Numbered from the stretch's first letter, positions 1 to 8,965 are shown. The stretch: 42,837 bases of DNA from Candidatus Moranbacteria bacterium CG_4_9_14_3_um_filter_44_28 (GCA_002790655.1 PFVO01000010.1:1-42837); one strand, 5' to 3'. Notes: a model not told the origin generated them from the letters alone. Numbers and translations: made by a program.

Positions 1-56
1 CCCGTGATTTCCAGGATGAAAACCTGGCGTCCTAGGCCGGGCTAGACGAACGCGGC
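1..56 (-). tRNA. tRNA-Glu (UUC), partial, 3' part cut by window edge
   Basis: Reverse complement GCCGCGTTCGTCTAGCCCGGCCTAGGACGCCAGGTTTTCATCCTGG... has a Glu-type D-arm and a CCAGG-TTTTCAT-CCTGG anticodon arm (TTC). Confidence 0.85.
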
Positions 57-173
57 ATATTAAAAAAACAGCAACTACAGCGATAATCATAACGAAAATA
101 GGAGAATTAGTCAATAATATTTGCTTTTTTCCCGCCCGAAATGCTAGAATTCAGAACTGATTAATTCATCTTT

Positions 174-1862
174 ATGCCCAAAAACGATACCGAAGTCTCA
201 CAACCGATAAAAGATTTTCTCAAGGTTTTTCAGGAAGAAACAGCCAAGTTCGAAGAAATTTCCGAAGAAAAAAAGGAAGAAAAAATAGAAACTGAAGAAG
301 CAAGCGAGAGCATAGCTCTTTTTTATGAGAAAATCCGCCGGCTTATTGAATACAAGGACGACCACCTCATCAAAAGAAGCGCTATTCAAAGAATCCTCAA
401 GCGCAATCTCATCATTGAATGGCGCCAGAGCGATTTCACCGGGCAATTTATAAACGAACTCGTTATGGCCGGCTACCTGAACCGCGAGCAAGCCGGCGAT
501 GAAGCAAAATCCGAAGTCGCACGAATTATCGGGAAGTATCAGGCTCTTTTCAAAAATCTTTACAACATTGAGCTCCGCCGCTGGCTGGTTGGAGTGGCTT
601 CCTGCGAAATCGAGGAAATCCTTTTCCCTCAACCGGTGAAAAAGGCGCTGGTAAGAGCGTTGTTTCAATCACTGGAAAATAAAATCGTCGTCCAAAATGA
701 ACCCCGCACCACAGAAAGCCGCGGGGAGAGGGCTGTGGTGCGGGGTGAAAATGATTCCACCGACCGGGAAATTCAAATCTATCTGGCCAGTCTCCGCTCT
801 CTCGTGAAAGTGGACAACGTCACGCTTGGTTTTGTTCTTCTCAAGATTTATCTCCCGGAATGGTTCCAAAAAAATACAAAGAAAAAATCTTATTCGACAA
901 GAGAACTTTTTTTGCTGAAAAAGAAGATTGAAAAGAAACTCGCGTCCCCTCTTATGTTTCGGATCGCCGTTGCCATAAAGAGAACAGCTTTGTATTTCAA
1001 CATCTTCTATGAAACTACATTGAGAAATGCCGGAAAAGCTGGAGCGATCACCGAGGATCCGGAAGCGCTTCGCTTTGCGGTTCAGCTGACTTGCGGCCAA
1101 ATTTATGATCAAGAAATGAAAAGATTTAAAAAGCGGGTCAGGCGCAGTCTGGCGTTTCTTGTCATCACCAAAGTGCTTTTGGCGATTTTCCTGGAATATC
1201 CTTACGCAAAATACGTTCTGGGCAACGTCGTCTGGCTTCCGATTTATATCAATCTTCTCTTTCCCCCGCTTTTCCTTGTCCTTCTTTCCGCGACTGTGTC
1301 AAAGCCCGATTCCAAAAATTCGGCTCTCATTGCCGAGGGTGTCGAAGGCGCAGTTTACAACAGCGGAAAAAACAAAGAAAAAATAATCGTCAAGACCAGC
1401 TTGCCCCGCACCACAGCGTCAGGCTGGCAGATGTGGCTTCCTGTGATGCGGGGTGAGAAAAAAAGTTTCTCGGCAATTTTCCTGGATTTGTTTTTCTTTT
1501 TGACTTTTGGGCTGTCATTCGGGCTGGCTGTCTGGGTTTTGCATTTTTTGAAGTTTGATTTGCCGGCCATTCTGATATTTCTTTTTCTCGCGAGCGTCGT
1601 GAGTTTCTTCAGCGCTTTGGTCCGCCAGCCGATTCGCGATTTGGCTGTGATGAAAGAAAGAGAGGGATTGATCACCACTCTTCTCGATACTCTCTTTTTG
1701 CCATTTGTGCGCATCGGAAAATGGATGACGGAAAACTTTTCCAAAGTCAACATTTTTCTTTTTATTTTCGACGTTTTCATTGAAGCCCCTTTCAAGGTTT
1801 TCGTCCGCTTCGTCCAAAATTGGGCGGGATTCATTCGAAAGAAAAAAGAGGAAATGATATAA
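174..1862 (+). CDS. hypothetical membrane protein (562 aa), soluble N-terminal half, several C-terminal TM segments
   Basis: Long ORF with hydrophobic segments; contains two in-frame palindromes (701-746, 1404-1453). Confidence 0.8.
   Translation: MPKNDTEVSQPIKDFLKVFQEETAKFEEISEEKKEEKIETEEASESIALFYEKIRRLIEYKDDHLIKRSAIQRILKRNLIIEWRQSDFTGQFINELVMAGYLNREQAGDEAKSEVARIIGKYQALFKNLYNIELRRWLVGVASCEIEEILFPQPVKKALVRALFQSLENKIVVQNEPRTTESRGERAVVRGENDSTDREIQIYLASLRSLVKVDNVTLGFVLLKIYLPEWFQKNTKKKSYSTRELFLLKKKIEKKLASPLMFRIAVAIKRTALYFNIFYETTLRNAGKAGAITEDPEALRFAVQLTCGQIYDQEMKRFKKRVRRSLAFLVITKVLLAIFLEYPYAKYVLGNVVWLPIYINLLFPPLFLVLLSATVSKPDSKNSALIAEGVEGAVYNSGKNKEKIIVKTSLPRTTASGWQMWLPVMRGEKKSFSAIFLDLFFFLTFGLSFGLAVWVLHFLKFDLPAILIFLFLASVVSFFSALVRQPIRDLAVMKEREGLITTLLDTLFLPFVRIGKWMTENFSKVNIFLFIFDVFIEAPFKVFVRFVQNWAGFIRKKKEEMI
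701..746. repeat. palindrome ACCCCGCACCACAG-(18 nt)-CTGTGGTGCGGGGT inside the 562-aa CDS
   Basis: 14-bp perfect arms; same arms and loop length as the uvrA copy. Confidence 0.95.
1404..1453. repeat. palindrome CCCCGCACCACAG-(24 nt)-CTGTGATGCGGGG inside the 562-aa CDS
   Basis: 13-bp arms with one mismatch; same family as 701-746. Confidence 0.9.
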
Positions 1863-1873
1863 TATGAGCGACT

Positions 1874-3577
1874 ATGTTCCCAATGACCAATTTGGAGAAA
1901 ATTTTCAAACAACGCTGGGATTATCTGATTTTGCTTTTCATAGTTGCGTTAGCCGCCGCCATCCGCCTCTATCATTTCCACGACTGGCTCTATTTCGCCA
2001 TGGATCAGGCACGGGATGGAATGCTCACTCGCGAGACTTATGAAAACGGCGCTTCGACTCTTCCGCTTCTCGGTCCGCGGGCAGCGGGAACTTTCCTGCG
2101 ACTCGGGCCGATTTTCTATTACTTCCAATATATTTCAGCAAAAATTTTTCATTCCACCGATCCGGCAGTATTGGCTTATCCGGATTTCCTTTTTTCAGTT
2201 CTTTCTATTCCGCTTTTCTTTTTCTTTTTGCGCTTGTACTTTCAAAAAGCAGTTTCACTTCTTGTGACGGCGGTTTGCGCTTTTAGCTTCATTGCCATCC
2301 AGTATGGGAGATTCTCCTGGAACCCGAATTCCATTCCTTTTTGGATTCTGCTCGTGTTTTTTGCTCTTCTCAAATTTTCCCGCTCCAAGGATGGCAAGCA
2401 AAAATATGCATGGCTTGCAGTAATGGCAGTTGCTTGGAGCGTTGTCAGCCAGCTTCACTTTCTGGTTTTTGTGACTATTCCGATCCTCGTCGTCGTTTTT
2501 CTTGCCTGGAACAGGAATATAAAAAAAACGGGACTCAAGGGTGCGCTCCTCGTGCTTCTCATCCTTCTTCTTTTCTATCTTCCGGTGATTCTAAGCGACC
2601 TGAAAACCGGCGGAGATAACGTGAAGCAGTTCGTTTTCGCTCTCAAAAACAAACCGCAGGCGGATTATTCTTGGCCGCAGAAATTTTTCCAGAATTTCAT
2701 AAACCACGGGAATTATTATACGCTTTATCCGACTTCCTATATCAGCCGGACAGGGAAAACATCCATGCTGGCTGGCCTTATATTGATTTTTGCCACTCTT
2801 CTCAAGATGTTCTGGATGTTCTGGGAAGAAAAAAATGAAAGCCGTAAAGCCTTTCTTCGCCTGATTTTCATCTGGTTTTTCGGATTTTTTCTGCTTCTCG
2901 TTCCATTTGCCTTTCAAATCCGTCCCCGTTTCTTTTTCCCGGTTTTCTTTTTGCCGTTTGTGTTTTTTGCTTTCTGGTTTGAATGGCTCTTAAACTGGAA
3001 AAAGGGAAAGTATCTCGGCTGGGCACTTGCGGCAGTTGTATTTTTGGCAGTTTTAACTCTCAATTCAGAAGCGACTTTCAGCTGGTACAAAAGCCTTGCC
3101 GAAGAAAAAGATCCCGAACCGTGGCTGGGACGGATGCTGGTTATTCAGCAGTTTCATAACGTGAAGGTTTCACAGCTCAAGAAGTTATCGGAGTACTTGC
3201 GTAAAAGAAGCGCCGAAGAAGGAAAAATTTTTGAAATTCACGGAATCATGACTTATCGCGTTCCGGTTCAGTATTTTCTGGAAGCCGATCCGCCGGTTGA
3301 TTACGGCCTCATCACCAAAAGCGACAAGGACTCGTCAAAACTTTATTTCGCGATGACTTCCGACAAAGACGGCTACGGCGCGGTTCCCGCCGACATCCGG
3401 GCCAAATTCAATCTGGTTGCGACTCATTCCTTCAGTTATCGCCTGAAGCTGTATGAACTGGAACTCAAGGAAATCCAGCCGGAATATAAAAAAGAGAAGA
3501 AATCAGACAGCGGGAGCAGTGAAGAAAAGAAACCAAGACCGAAGAGAAAGGAGAGGGTGAATTGGGAAGACTTATAA
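1874..3577 (+). CDS. ArnT/PMT-like (GT39-type) membrane glycosyltransferase
   Basis: Multi-TM protein; N-terminal AIRLYHFHDWLYFAMDQARDG resembles dolichol-P-mannose mannosyltransferase-type GT-C enzymes. Confidence 0.7.
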   Translation: MFPMTNLEKIFKQRWDYLILLFIVALAAAIRLYHFHDWLYFAMDQARDGMLTRETYENGASTLPLLGPRAAGTFLRLGPIFYYFQYISAKIFHSTDPAVLAYPDFLFSVLSIPLFFFFLRLYFQKAVSLLVTAVCAFSFIAIQYGRFSWNPNSIPFWILLVFFALLKFSRSKDGKQKYAWLAVMAVAWSVVSQLHFLVFVTIPILVVVFLAWNRNIKKTGLKGALLVLLILLLFYLPVILSDLKTGGDNVKQFVFALKNKPQADYSWPQKFFQNFINHGNYYTLYPTSYISRTGKTSMLAGLILIFATLLKMFWMFWEEKNESRKAFLRLIFIWFFGFFLLLVPFAFQIRPRFFFPVFFLPFVFFAFWFEWLLNWKKGKYLGWALAAVVFLAVLTLNSEATFSWYKSLAEEKDPEPWLGRMLVIQQFHNVKVSQLKKLSEYLRKRSAEEGKIFEIHGIMTYRVPVQYFLEADPPVDYGLITKSDKDSSKLYFAMTSDKDGYGAVPADIRAKFNLVATHSFSYRLKLYELELKEIQPEYKKEKKSDSGSSEEKKPRPKRKERVNWEDL

Positions 3578-3593
3578 ATTTAAACTTTGAAAT

Positions 3594-4349
3594 TTGACAA
3601 TGAACTCTGAAAAAAAATATAAAGATGAATCCTTTTTCTTTAGAGGTGATAATAATATCGGTATCCTTCTTCTCCACGGCTGGACTTCTCCTCCCGACGA
3701 GATGCGGCCGCTCGCGAAATATCTCAATTCTTTCGGCTACACTGTTTCGGCGCCGCTCCTCACCGGACACGGCACCCGACCCGAGAATTTAAGGGGTATT
3801 ACCTGGCACGATTGGCTTCGCGATAGCCGCAAGGCTCTCAAGAAACTAAAAAAGTACGCGGATAAGATTTTTGTCGGCGGGATTTCAATGGGCGGAAATC
3901 TGGCCATGTTTTTTTCAGAGGATGAAAATGTTTCCGGAATTATTGCTATGGGTCCCTCGGTCAGATATAAATTCCATAATTTGGCGAAACTCTCCATTTT
4001 TTTGATGGGGCTTACGAAAACCTACCGGAAAAAATATCATCCGCCCTGGGTTCGCAAAAAAATGGGGAAGCGGAAAGTATATCCGTATTACCCAATCGAA
4101 AGCGCCAAAACCGTCGTTGAACTTGCCGAGGAAACAAGAAAATTTCTCCCCAGAATAGAAAAACCGATTCTCATTATGCAGTCAACGACCGATCATATGG
4201 TTTCCAAAAAATCACCGAGGATTATTTTCGAAAACGTAAAGTCAAAGATAAAAGAAATTTTTTGGGTGGAGAATGTGTATCATGTGTTTGTGCGGGAGCC
4301 AAAGGTGTGGGAGAAAATATATAACTTTATTGCGAAAGTCGTTTTCTAA
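3594..4349 (+). CDS. alpha/beta hydrolase (carboxylesterase/monoacylglycerol lipase-like)
   Basis: ILLLHGWTSPPDEMRPLAKYL, nucleophile elbow GISMGG, C-terminal D/H region STTDHMVS...VYHVF. Confidence 0.85.
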   Translation: MTMNSEKKYKDESFFFRGDNNIGILLLHGWTSPPDEMRPLAKYLNSFGYTVSAPLLTGHGTRPENLRGITWHDWLRDSRKALKKLKKYADKIFVGGISMGGNLAMFFSEDENVSGIIAMGPSVRYKFHNLAKLSIFLMGLTKTYRKKYHPPWVRKKMGKRKVYPYYPIESAKTVVELAEETRKFLPRIEKPILIMQSTTDHMVSKKSPRIIFENVKSKIKEIFWVENVYHVFVREPKVWEKIYNFIAKVVF

Positions 4350-4356
4350 GAAATTT

Positions 4357-5538
4357 ATGAAAATCGCCATTTTCACCAACAACTACCTCCCTAATCCCTA
4401 CGGCGTTTCGGGTTCCGTCGAGAGTTTTCGAAAAGAATTTGAGAAATTGGACCACGAAGTTTTTATTTTCGCTCCGCGCTGGAAAGGATATAAGGACGAA
4501 AACCAAAACGTTTTTTGCTATCCGTCGCTTGATATTGAGATAAAAATAAAATTTCCGCTGGCGATTCCATATTCCCAAAAAATTTCTAAAATATTAAAAA
4601 ATCTCAATCTCGACATCATTCATTCCCAGCATCCGAATCTTCTCGGAAGCGCGGCGGCCAAGTGGGCGAAGAAAAAAAACATTCCCCTTGTTTTCACCTG
4701 GCACACGCTCTATGACCAATACGCCCATTTCATCCCTTTCGTCCCGCAACGTCTTGCCGCCTGGTGGGCGATCCGAAATGCCAGAAATTATGCCAACCGG
4801 TGCGACGCAGTAGTTACTCCCACGGAATCGGTGATTGAGATTATCAAAAAATGGGGAGTGACGAATGAGAATATTTATTCCGTGCCAACGGGAGTGGAAG
4901 AGGAACAATTTGCTGATCCGGATCGCAGGCAAATAAGGGAGAAATATGATGTTCAAGACGACGAAACTCTTCTGGTCTTGATTTCAAGACTAACTGCGGA
5001 GAAAAACGTTGAACTTTTAGTAAATGCCGCAATAGGAGTATTGCAAAGAAATAATCGCGTGAAATTTATGATATGCGGCGATGGATACCTAAAGGGCAAA
5101 TTGAAAGACATAGTTTTGAAAGAGAAGCTGGGAAATAGGATTATATTTGTCGGGGTTGTCCCGTCTGAAGAGAAAAAGAATTATTACGCCGCCGGAGATA
5201 TTTTCGTTTACGCTTCAAAGTCGGAAACACAGGGGATGATTCTCACCGAGGCGATGTATTCCGGGCTTCCCATTGTGGCAGTACGGGCAACGGGTGTGCG
5301 AGACATCGTCGAGAATGGCAAAACCGGATTTCTGGTTTCGGAAAACAAACAGGAATTTCAAGAGATGGTTGAGAAATTGATAAGCGATTCAGTTTTGAGA
5401 AAAGATTTTTCCGAAAATGCAAAGAAAATCGCACGGGAAAAATATACGTCTTCAGTTTGCGCCAAAAAAATGCTGGAAATTTACGAAAAGCTAAGCTTTA
5501 AAAGAAGTGAGCGGCAGCTCGCTTCAAGAAAAGCTTAG
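4357..5538 (+). CDS. glycosyltransferase family 4 (GT-B)
   Basis: MKIAIFTNNYLPNPYGVSGSVESF..., VPTGVEEEQF, SKSETQGMILTEAMYSGLPIVA; start chosen downstream of the track start (4273), which overlaps the upstream gene. Confidence 0.85.
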   Translation: MKIAIFTNNYLPNPYGVSGSVESFRKEFEKLDHEVFIFAPRWKGYKDENQNVFCYPSLDIEIKIKFPLAIPYSQKISKILKNLNLDIIHSQHPNLLGSAAAKWAKKKNIPLVFTWHTLYDQYAHFIPFVPQRLAAWWAIRNARNYANRCDAVVTPTESVIEIIKKWGVTNENIYSVPTGVEEEQFADPDRRQIREKYDVQDDETLLVLISRLTAEKNVELLVNAAIGVLQRNNRVKFMICGDGYLKGKLKDIVLKEKLGNRIIFVGVVPSEEKKNYYAAGDIFVYASKSETQGMILTEAMYSGLPIVAVRATGVRDIVENGKTGFLVSENKQEFQEMVEKLISDSVLRKDFSENAKKIAREKYTSSVCAKKMLEIYEKLSFKRSERQLASRKA

Positions 5539-5540
5539 CT

Positions 5541-6122
5541 TTGGAAAAAATGCGAAAAGTTCTTCCCCGAAAATTCTATTCCCGGAATACTCTGAAAGTT
5601 GCCCGAGACCTTCTTGGCTGTTTTTTAATCCGCGAATGCCGCGGAAAAATCTGGCGCGCGATGATCACCGAAACCGAAGCCTATCGCGGCGAAGACGATT
5701 TGGCCTGCCACGCTTCGCGCGGAAAAACTTCCAGAACGGAAGTGATGTACGGTGAGCCGGGACACACCTATGTCTATATGATTTACGGAATGTATTATTG
5801 CCTGAATATAGTGACCGAGCAAAAAGATTTCCCCGCAGCGGTTTTAATTCGGGGTGTGAAAATCATATCCTCCTCCCCTGCCCGAGGGGAGGAGTTAGAG
5901 GAGGGGTGGGAGCTAAACGGCCCCGGAAAACTCTGCAAATTTTTGCATATTGACCGAAAACTCAACAAATGGGATCTTACAAAAGGCAAAAAACTTTGGA
6001 TCGAAAAACCCACCCAAAATCCCGCCAAGCGGGATATCGTGGCGGGCAGGAGAATTGGCATCGACTACGCCCAACACTGCCGGGAATATTTGTGGAGATT
6101 TCAAATTGACTACCAAGACTAA
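5541..6122 (+). CDS. DNA-3-methyladenine glycosylase (AAG/MPG family)
   Basis: ARDLLGCFLIRE, ITETEAYRGEDDLACHASRG, GHTYVYMIYGMYYCLNIVTE, NGPGKLCKFLHID, RRIGIDYA. Carries two palindromic low-conservation inserts. Confidence 0.9.
   Translation: MEKMRKVLPRKFYSRNTLKVARDLLGCFLIRECRGKIWRAMITETEAYRGEDDLACHASRGKTSRTEVMYGEPGHTYVYMIYGMYYCLNIVTEQKDFPAAVLIRGVKIISSSPARGEELEEGWELNGPGKLCKFLHIDRKLNKWDLTKGKKLWIEKPTQNPAKRDIVAGRRIGIDYAQHCREYLWRFQIDYQD
5871..5911 (+). repeat. palindromic in-frame repeat in AAG gene (TCCTCCCCT-gcccg-AGGGGAGGA plus GAGGAGGGG)
   Basis: Perfect 9-bp inverted repeat 5871-5879/5885-5893; encodes SSPARGEELEEGW between IRGVKII and ELNGPGKLC. Confidence 0.75.
6020..6046 (+). repeat. 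nested palindromic in-frame repeat in AAG gene (TCCCGC-caa-GCGGGA within CCCGCCA...TGGCGGG)
   Basis: Inverted repeats 6020-6025/6029-6034 and 6021-6027/6040-6046; encodes NPAKRDIVAGR. Confidence 0.7.
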
Positions 6123-6157
6123 GTCTTAGGATAGTCCTAAGACTTAGTCTTTTTTAG
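6115..6157 (+). terminator. intrinsic terminator after AAG gene; stop codon lies in the stem
   Basis: AAGACTAAGTCTTAGGA-TAG-TCCTAAGACTTAGTCTT perfect 17-bp stem followed by a T-run. Confidence 0.9.
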
Positions 6158-6250
6158 GGCTTATACAAGGTATATTTATCCATTTGTTTCACAAGGCCGG
6201 CCAATCATTGACAAGCCTGTTTTTTTATTATTTTCAAAATTTTTTTGTTT

Positions 6251-6376
6251 TGTCATCCCGAGCGGAATTCCGCTTTAGCGGGATGAAGTCGAGGGATCTT
6301 TATGAATTACTTAATGGATAATCATTTATTATAATCCGGTAGATTCCTCTACTCGCTACGCTCGGTCGGAATGACA
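6251..6376. repeat. intergenic MITE-like palindromic element (TGTCATCCCGAGCG...CTCGGTCGGAATGACA), ~126 bp
   Basis: Terminal inverted repeats TGTCATCCCGAGCG / TGTCATTCCGACCGAG; matching inner arms AGTCGAGGGATCTT / AGATTCCTCTACT; related to 23732-23855. Confidence 0.8.
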
Positions 6377-6389
6377 ATTGTAAAGTTTT

Positions 6390-8477
6390 TTATTCCAAAT
6401 GCACTTCCTTATTCATTCTCTCCAAAACTTCTTTCAGCAACGGGAATTTTTCCAGTTTCGGGTCGAACTCGAAGAGACTTTGGGCTTCAATTCTAGCTTG
6501 TTGAATGAGTTTCACGTCTGACAAATGCTGCATGGCCGCGTCGGCGATTCCGGACTGACGCGTGCCGATGAATTGACCCGGGCCACGGATTTCGAGGTCA
6601 TATTCGGCAAGTTTGAAGCCGTCTTCGGATTCGAGAAGGGCTTTTAATCGTTTTTTAGTGTTCGCCGATGAAGAATCGGTGAATAAAAAGCAATGCGATT
6701 GCTTTTCGCTTCGCCCGACCCGGCCGCGAAACTGGTGAAGTTGGGCCAAACCAAATCTTTCCGAACCCTCAATAACCATAATCGTCGCGTTGGGGACATC
6801 CACGCCGACCTCGATGACGGACGTGGAAACTAAAATATTGTATTTTTTATCCTTAAAATCTTTCATTACTTTCTCTTTATCCTTCGGTTTCATTCGACCG
6901 TGGAGAAGGCCGATTTTCAAATCGGGAAAAATATCACTTGATAATCTTTCGTGTTCTTCCGTCGCGGCTTTACCCGAAATTTTTTCCGATTCCTCAATGA
7001 GAGGGAAAATGAAAAAAGCTTGCCGGCCGTTTTTTATTTCAGCGCGGATGAAATCATATACTTTTTCGCGATTAGCAGGAGTAATTATCTCGGTAATAAT
7101 TTTTTTCCGCCCTTTGGGGAGTTCATCCAAGATTGAAAGATCCAGATTTCCATAAAAAGCTAAAGCTAGAGTTCTTGGAATGGGAGTGGCAGTCATTGAT
7201 AATAAATGCGGCACGGAATTCTTTAGGTTATCTTTTAGATTAGCGGCCGCTTTCTGGAGCCTCGCGCGTTGCTCGACGCCAAAGCGGTGCTGTTCGTCAA
7301 TGACCACAAGCGCAAGATTTTTGAATTCCACCGATTCCTGAATGAGAGCGTGTGTTCCAATAAGAATTTTTATTTCCCCCCGCCCAACTTTCCCGAGAAA
7401 GTTGCGGCGAGTATTTTTCTTCCACACAGTCCGGCATTGGCTGTTGGTCAAAATGCCGACTTTTTGGGAAAAATTTTTGAATATTTTTTTGAAAGTTTCA
7501 AAATGCTGGATTGCCAACACTTCCGTCGGCGCCATAATGGCCGTCTGGTATCCGGCCATCATCGTCTCGAGCGCGGCAATGGCCGCCACAACCGTTTTTC
7601 CGGAGCCGACGTCGCCTTCAAAAAGACGGTTCATCGGATGCGGTTTCTCAATATCCTTCAAGATCTGAAAAGCGGACTTTTTTTGCGCGTCGGTCAGTTT
7701 GAACGAGAGATAACCAACAAAATCTTTGATTAGTTTTTCATTGAAAGGTATTTCTATCGCCCGGCTTTGCTCCCAGTCCTTTCTTGCCCGCACCGAAACA
7801 AGCTGAATGAGAAACATTTCTTCAAGGGCTACTCGTTTTTGAGCCTCTTTTATTTTTTCAAAACATGACGGAAAATGAAGCTCTCTAACAGCTTCTTTGA
7901 CACCGATTAATTCTTGCCTTTTGAGAATGGCGTTGGGAATAATTTCCGGAATTTCGTTTAGGTATTTGCCAAGAAGCTGGCTTATTTTCCATCTTATCCA
8001 TCTGGAGGTTACGCCTCTTGTTTCCGGATAAACGGGAACAATGCGCCCAGTATTGGTCGGGACGCGCTTGGCCAGCTCATAAGCCGGGTTTGACAAATAC
8101 AGCCCCTTGTTGTCCCAGTTGACTTTCCCGCTTAGGCGGACCCGGAAGTCCTTTTTTATATTTTGCAATATAAACGGCTGATTGAACCAAACAACTCGAA
8201 TTAATCCGGACTTGTCCTGCACGGCTGCTTCGGTGATTGTCATTCTTCTTTTCCAGGTACGGATATTTTGAATGTCGATTATTTTTCCTTCAACGGTCGC
8301 GGTCTGGTCGGGCTTCAAATCGGCTATCTTCGAGAGTTTGGAAAAATCGTCGTAGCGATGCGGGAAGAAATACAAAAAATCCCGAACCGTTCTCACCCCA
8401 AGCCGTTCGAGTTTTTTCAAATATTTTTTTTCGACAAAAGATACGTTTCGGAGAGGAATTTGAAGATTGTTTGTCAT
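6390..8477 (-). CDS. recG: ATP-dependent DNA helicase RecG
   Basis: FEGDVGSGKTVVAAIAALE, DEQHRFGVEQR, SMTATPIPRTLAL, VGVDVPNATIMVIEGSERFGLAQLHQFRGRVGRS. Start taken at MTNNLQIPLRN, because the track start (8507) lies in the tRNA. Confidence 0.95.
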   Translation of the reverse strand: MTNNLQIPLRNVSFVEKKYLKKLERLGVRTVRDFLYFFPHRYDDFSKLSKIADLKPDQTATVEGKIIDIQNIRTWKRRMTITEAAVQDKSGLIRVVWFNQPFILQNIKKDFRVRLSGKVNWDNKGLYLSNPAYELAKRVPTNTGRIVPVYPETRGVTSRWIRWKISQLLGKYLNEIPEIIPNAILKRQELIGVKEAVRELHFPSCFEKIKEAQKRVALEEMFLIQLVSVRARKDWEQSRAIEIPFNEKLIKDFVGYLSFKLTDAQKKSAFQILKDIEKPHPMNRLFEGDVGSGKTVVAAIAALETMMAGYQTAIMAPTEVLAIQHFETFKKIFKNFSQKVGILTNSQCRTVWKKNTRRNFLGKVGRGEIKILIGTHALIQESVEFKNLALVVIDEQHRFGVEQRARLQKAAANLKDNLKNSVPHLLSMTATPIPRTLALAFYGNLDLSILDELPKGRKKIITEIITPANREKVYDFIRAEIKNGRQAFFIFPLIEESEKISGKAATEEHERLSSDIFPDLKIGLLHGRMKPKDKEKVMKDFKDKKYNILVSTSVIEVGVDVPNATIMVIEGSERFGLAQLHQFRGRVGRSEKQSHCFLFTDSSSANTKKRLKALLESEDGFKLAEYDLEIRGPGQFIGTRQSGIADAAMQHLSDVKLIQQARIEAQSLFEFDPKLEKFPLLKEVLERMNKEVHLE

Positions 8478-8480
8478 GGA

Positions 8481-8553
8481 CGCGCCCTGAAAGATTCGAA
8501 CTCTCAACCTCCTGGTCCGAAGCCAGGCGCTCTATCCATTGAGCTAAGGGCGC
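8481..8553 (-). tRNA. tRNA-Arg (UCG)
   Basis: GCGCCCTTAGCTCAATGGATAGAGCGCCTGGCTTCGGACCAGGAGGTTGAGAGTTCGAATCTTTCAGGGCGCG; acceptor GCGCCCT/AGGGCGC; loop CTTCGGA gives anticodon TCG; CCA not encoded. Confidence 0.93.
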
Positions 8554-8609
8554 AAACACCCGGATAACCTAGCAAAAAAACAAAAACTGGTCAATGTATA
8601 CAAAATATC

Positions 8610-8626
8610 ATCCCGCGAAGCGGGAT
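8610..8626. repeat. mini-palindrome ATCCCGC-gaa-GCGGGAT
   Basis: Perfect 7-bp stem, 3-nt loop; same style as the 6020-6034 palindrome. Confidence 0.7.
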
Positions 8627-8653
8627 ACCAAAATTTTTAATTTTTAATTTTTG

Positions 8654-8965
8654 TTAGAATCCTTCCGGGAAAAACAAATCCCGGCCGCTGTATTTTTCCC
8701 CGCTTTGCAATCTCTCTTCCTTGATCTTCAGAAGATTGACGGCCTTTTCATAACTTTCTTTGTCAAAAGAAAAAACGGATTGTTCTTGAATATAGCTTTG
8801 TTTTTTCTCTTCGCTCCAACTGGCTTTGATTATATACTTGTTCCAGACCCAAAAAGCGTAAACCGAGGCGGAAATCAGCGCGGCAAAATAAAGCCAGCGC
8901 AGAGCATATTTTCCAATCGTTTTGGAAATTTCTATTATTTTGTTTTTCGCGTTATTTTGTCCCAC
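8654..8965 (-). CDS. small membrane protein in pilus locus, hypothetical
   Basis: 103 aa with one TM helix; overlaps the pilO-like gene end by 14 nt. Confidence 0.65.
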   Translation of the reverse strand: MGQNNAKNKIIEISKTIGKYALRWLYFAALISASVYAFWVWNKYIIKASWSEEKKQSYIQEQSVFSFDKESYEKAVNLLKIKEERLQSGEKYSGRDLFFPEGF

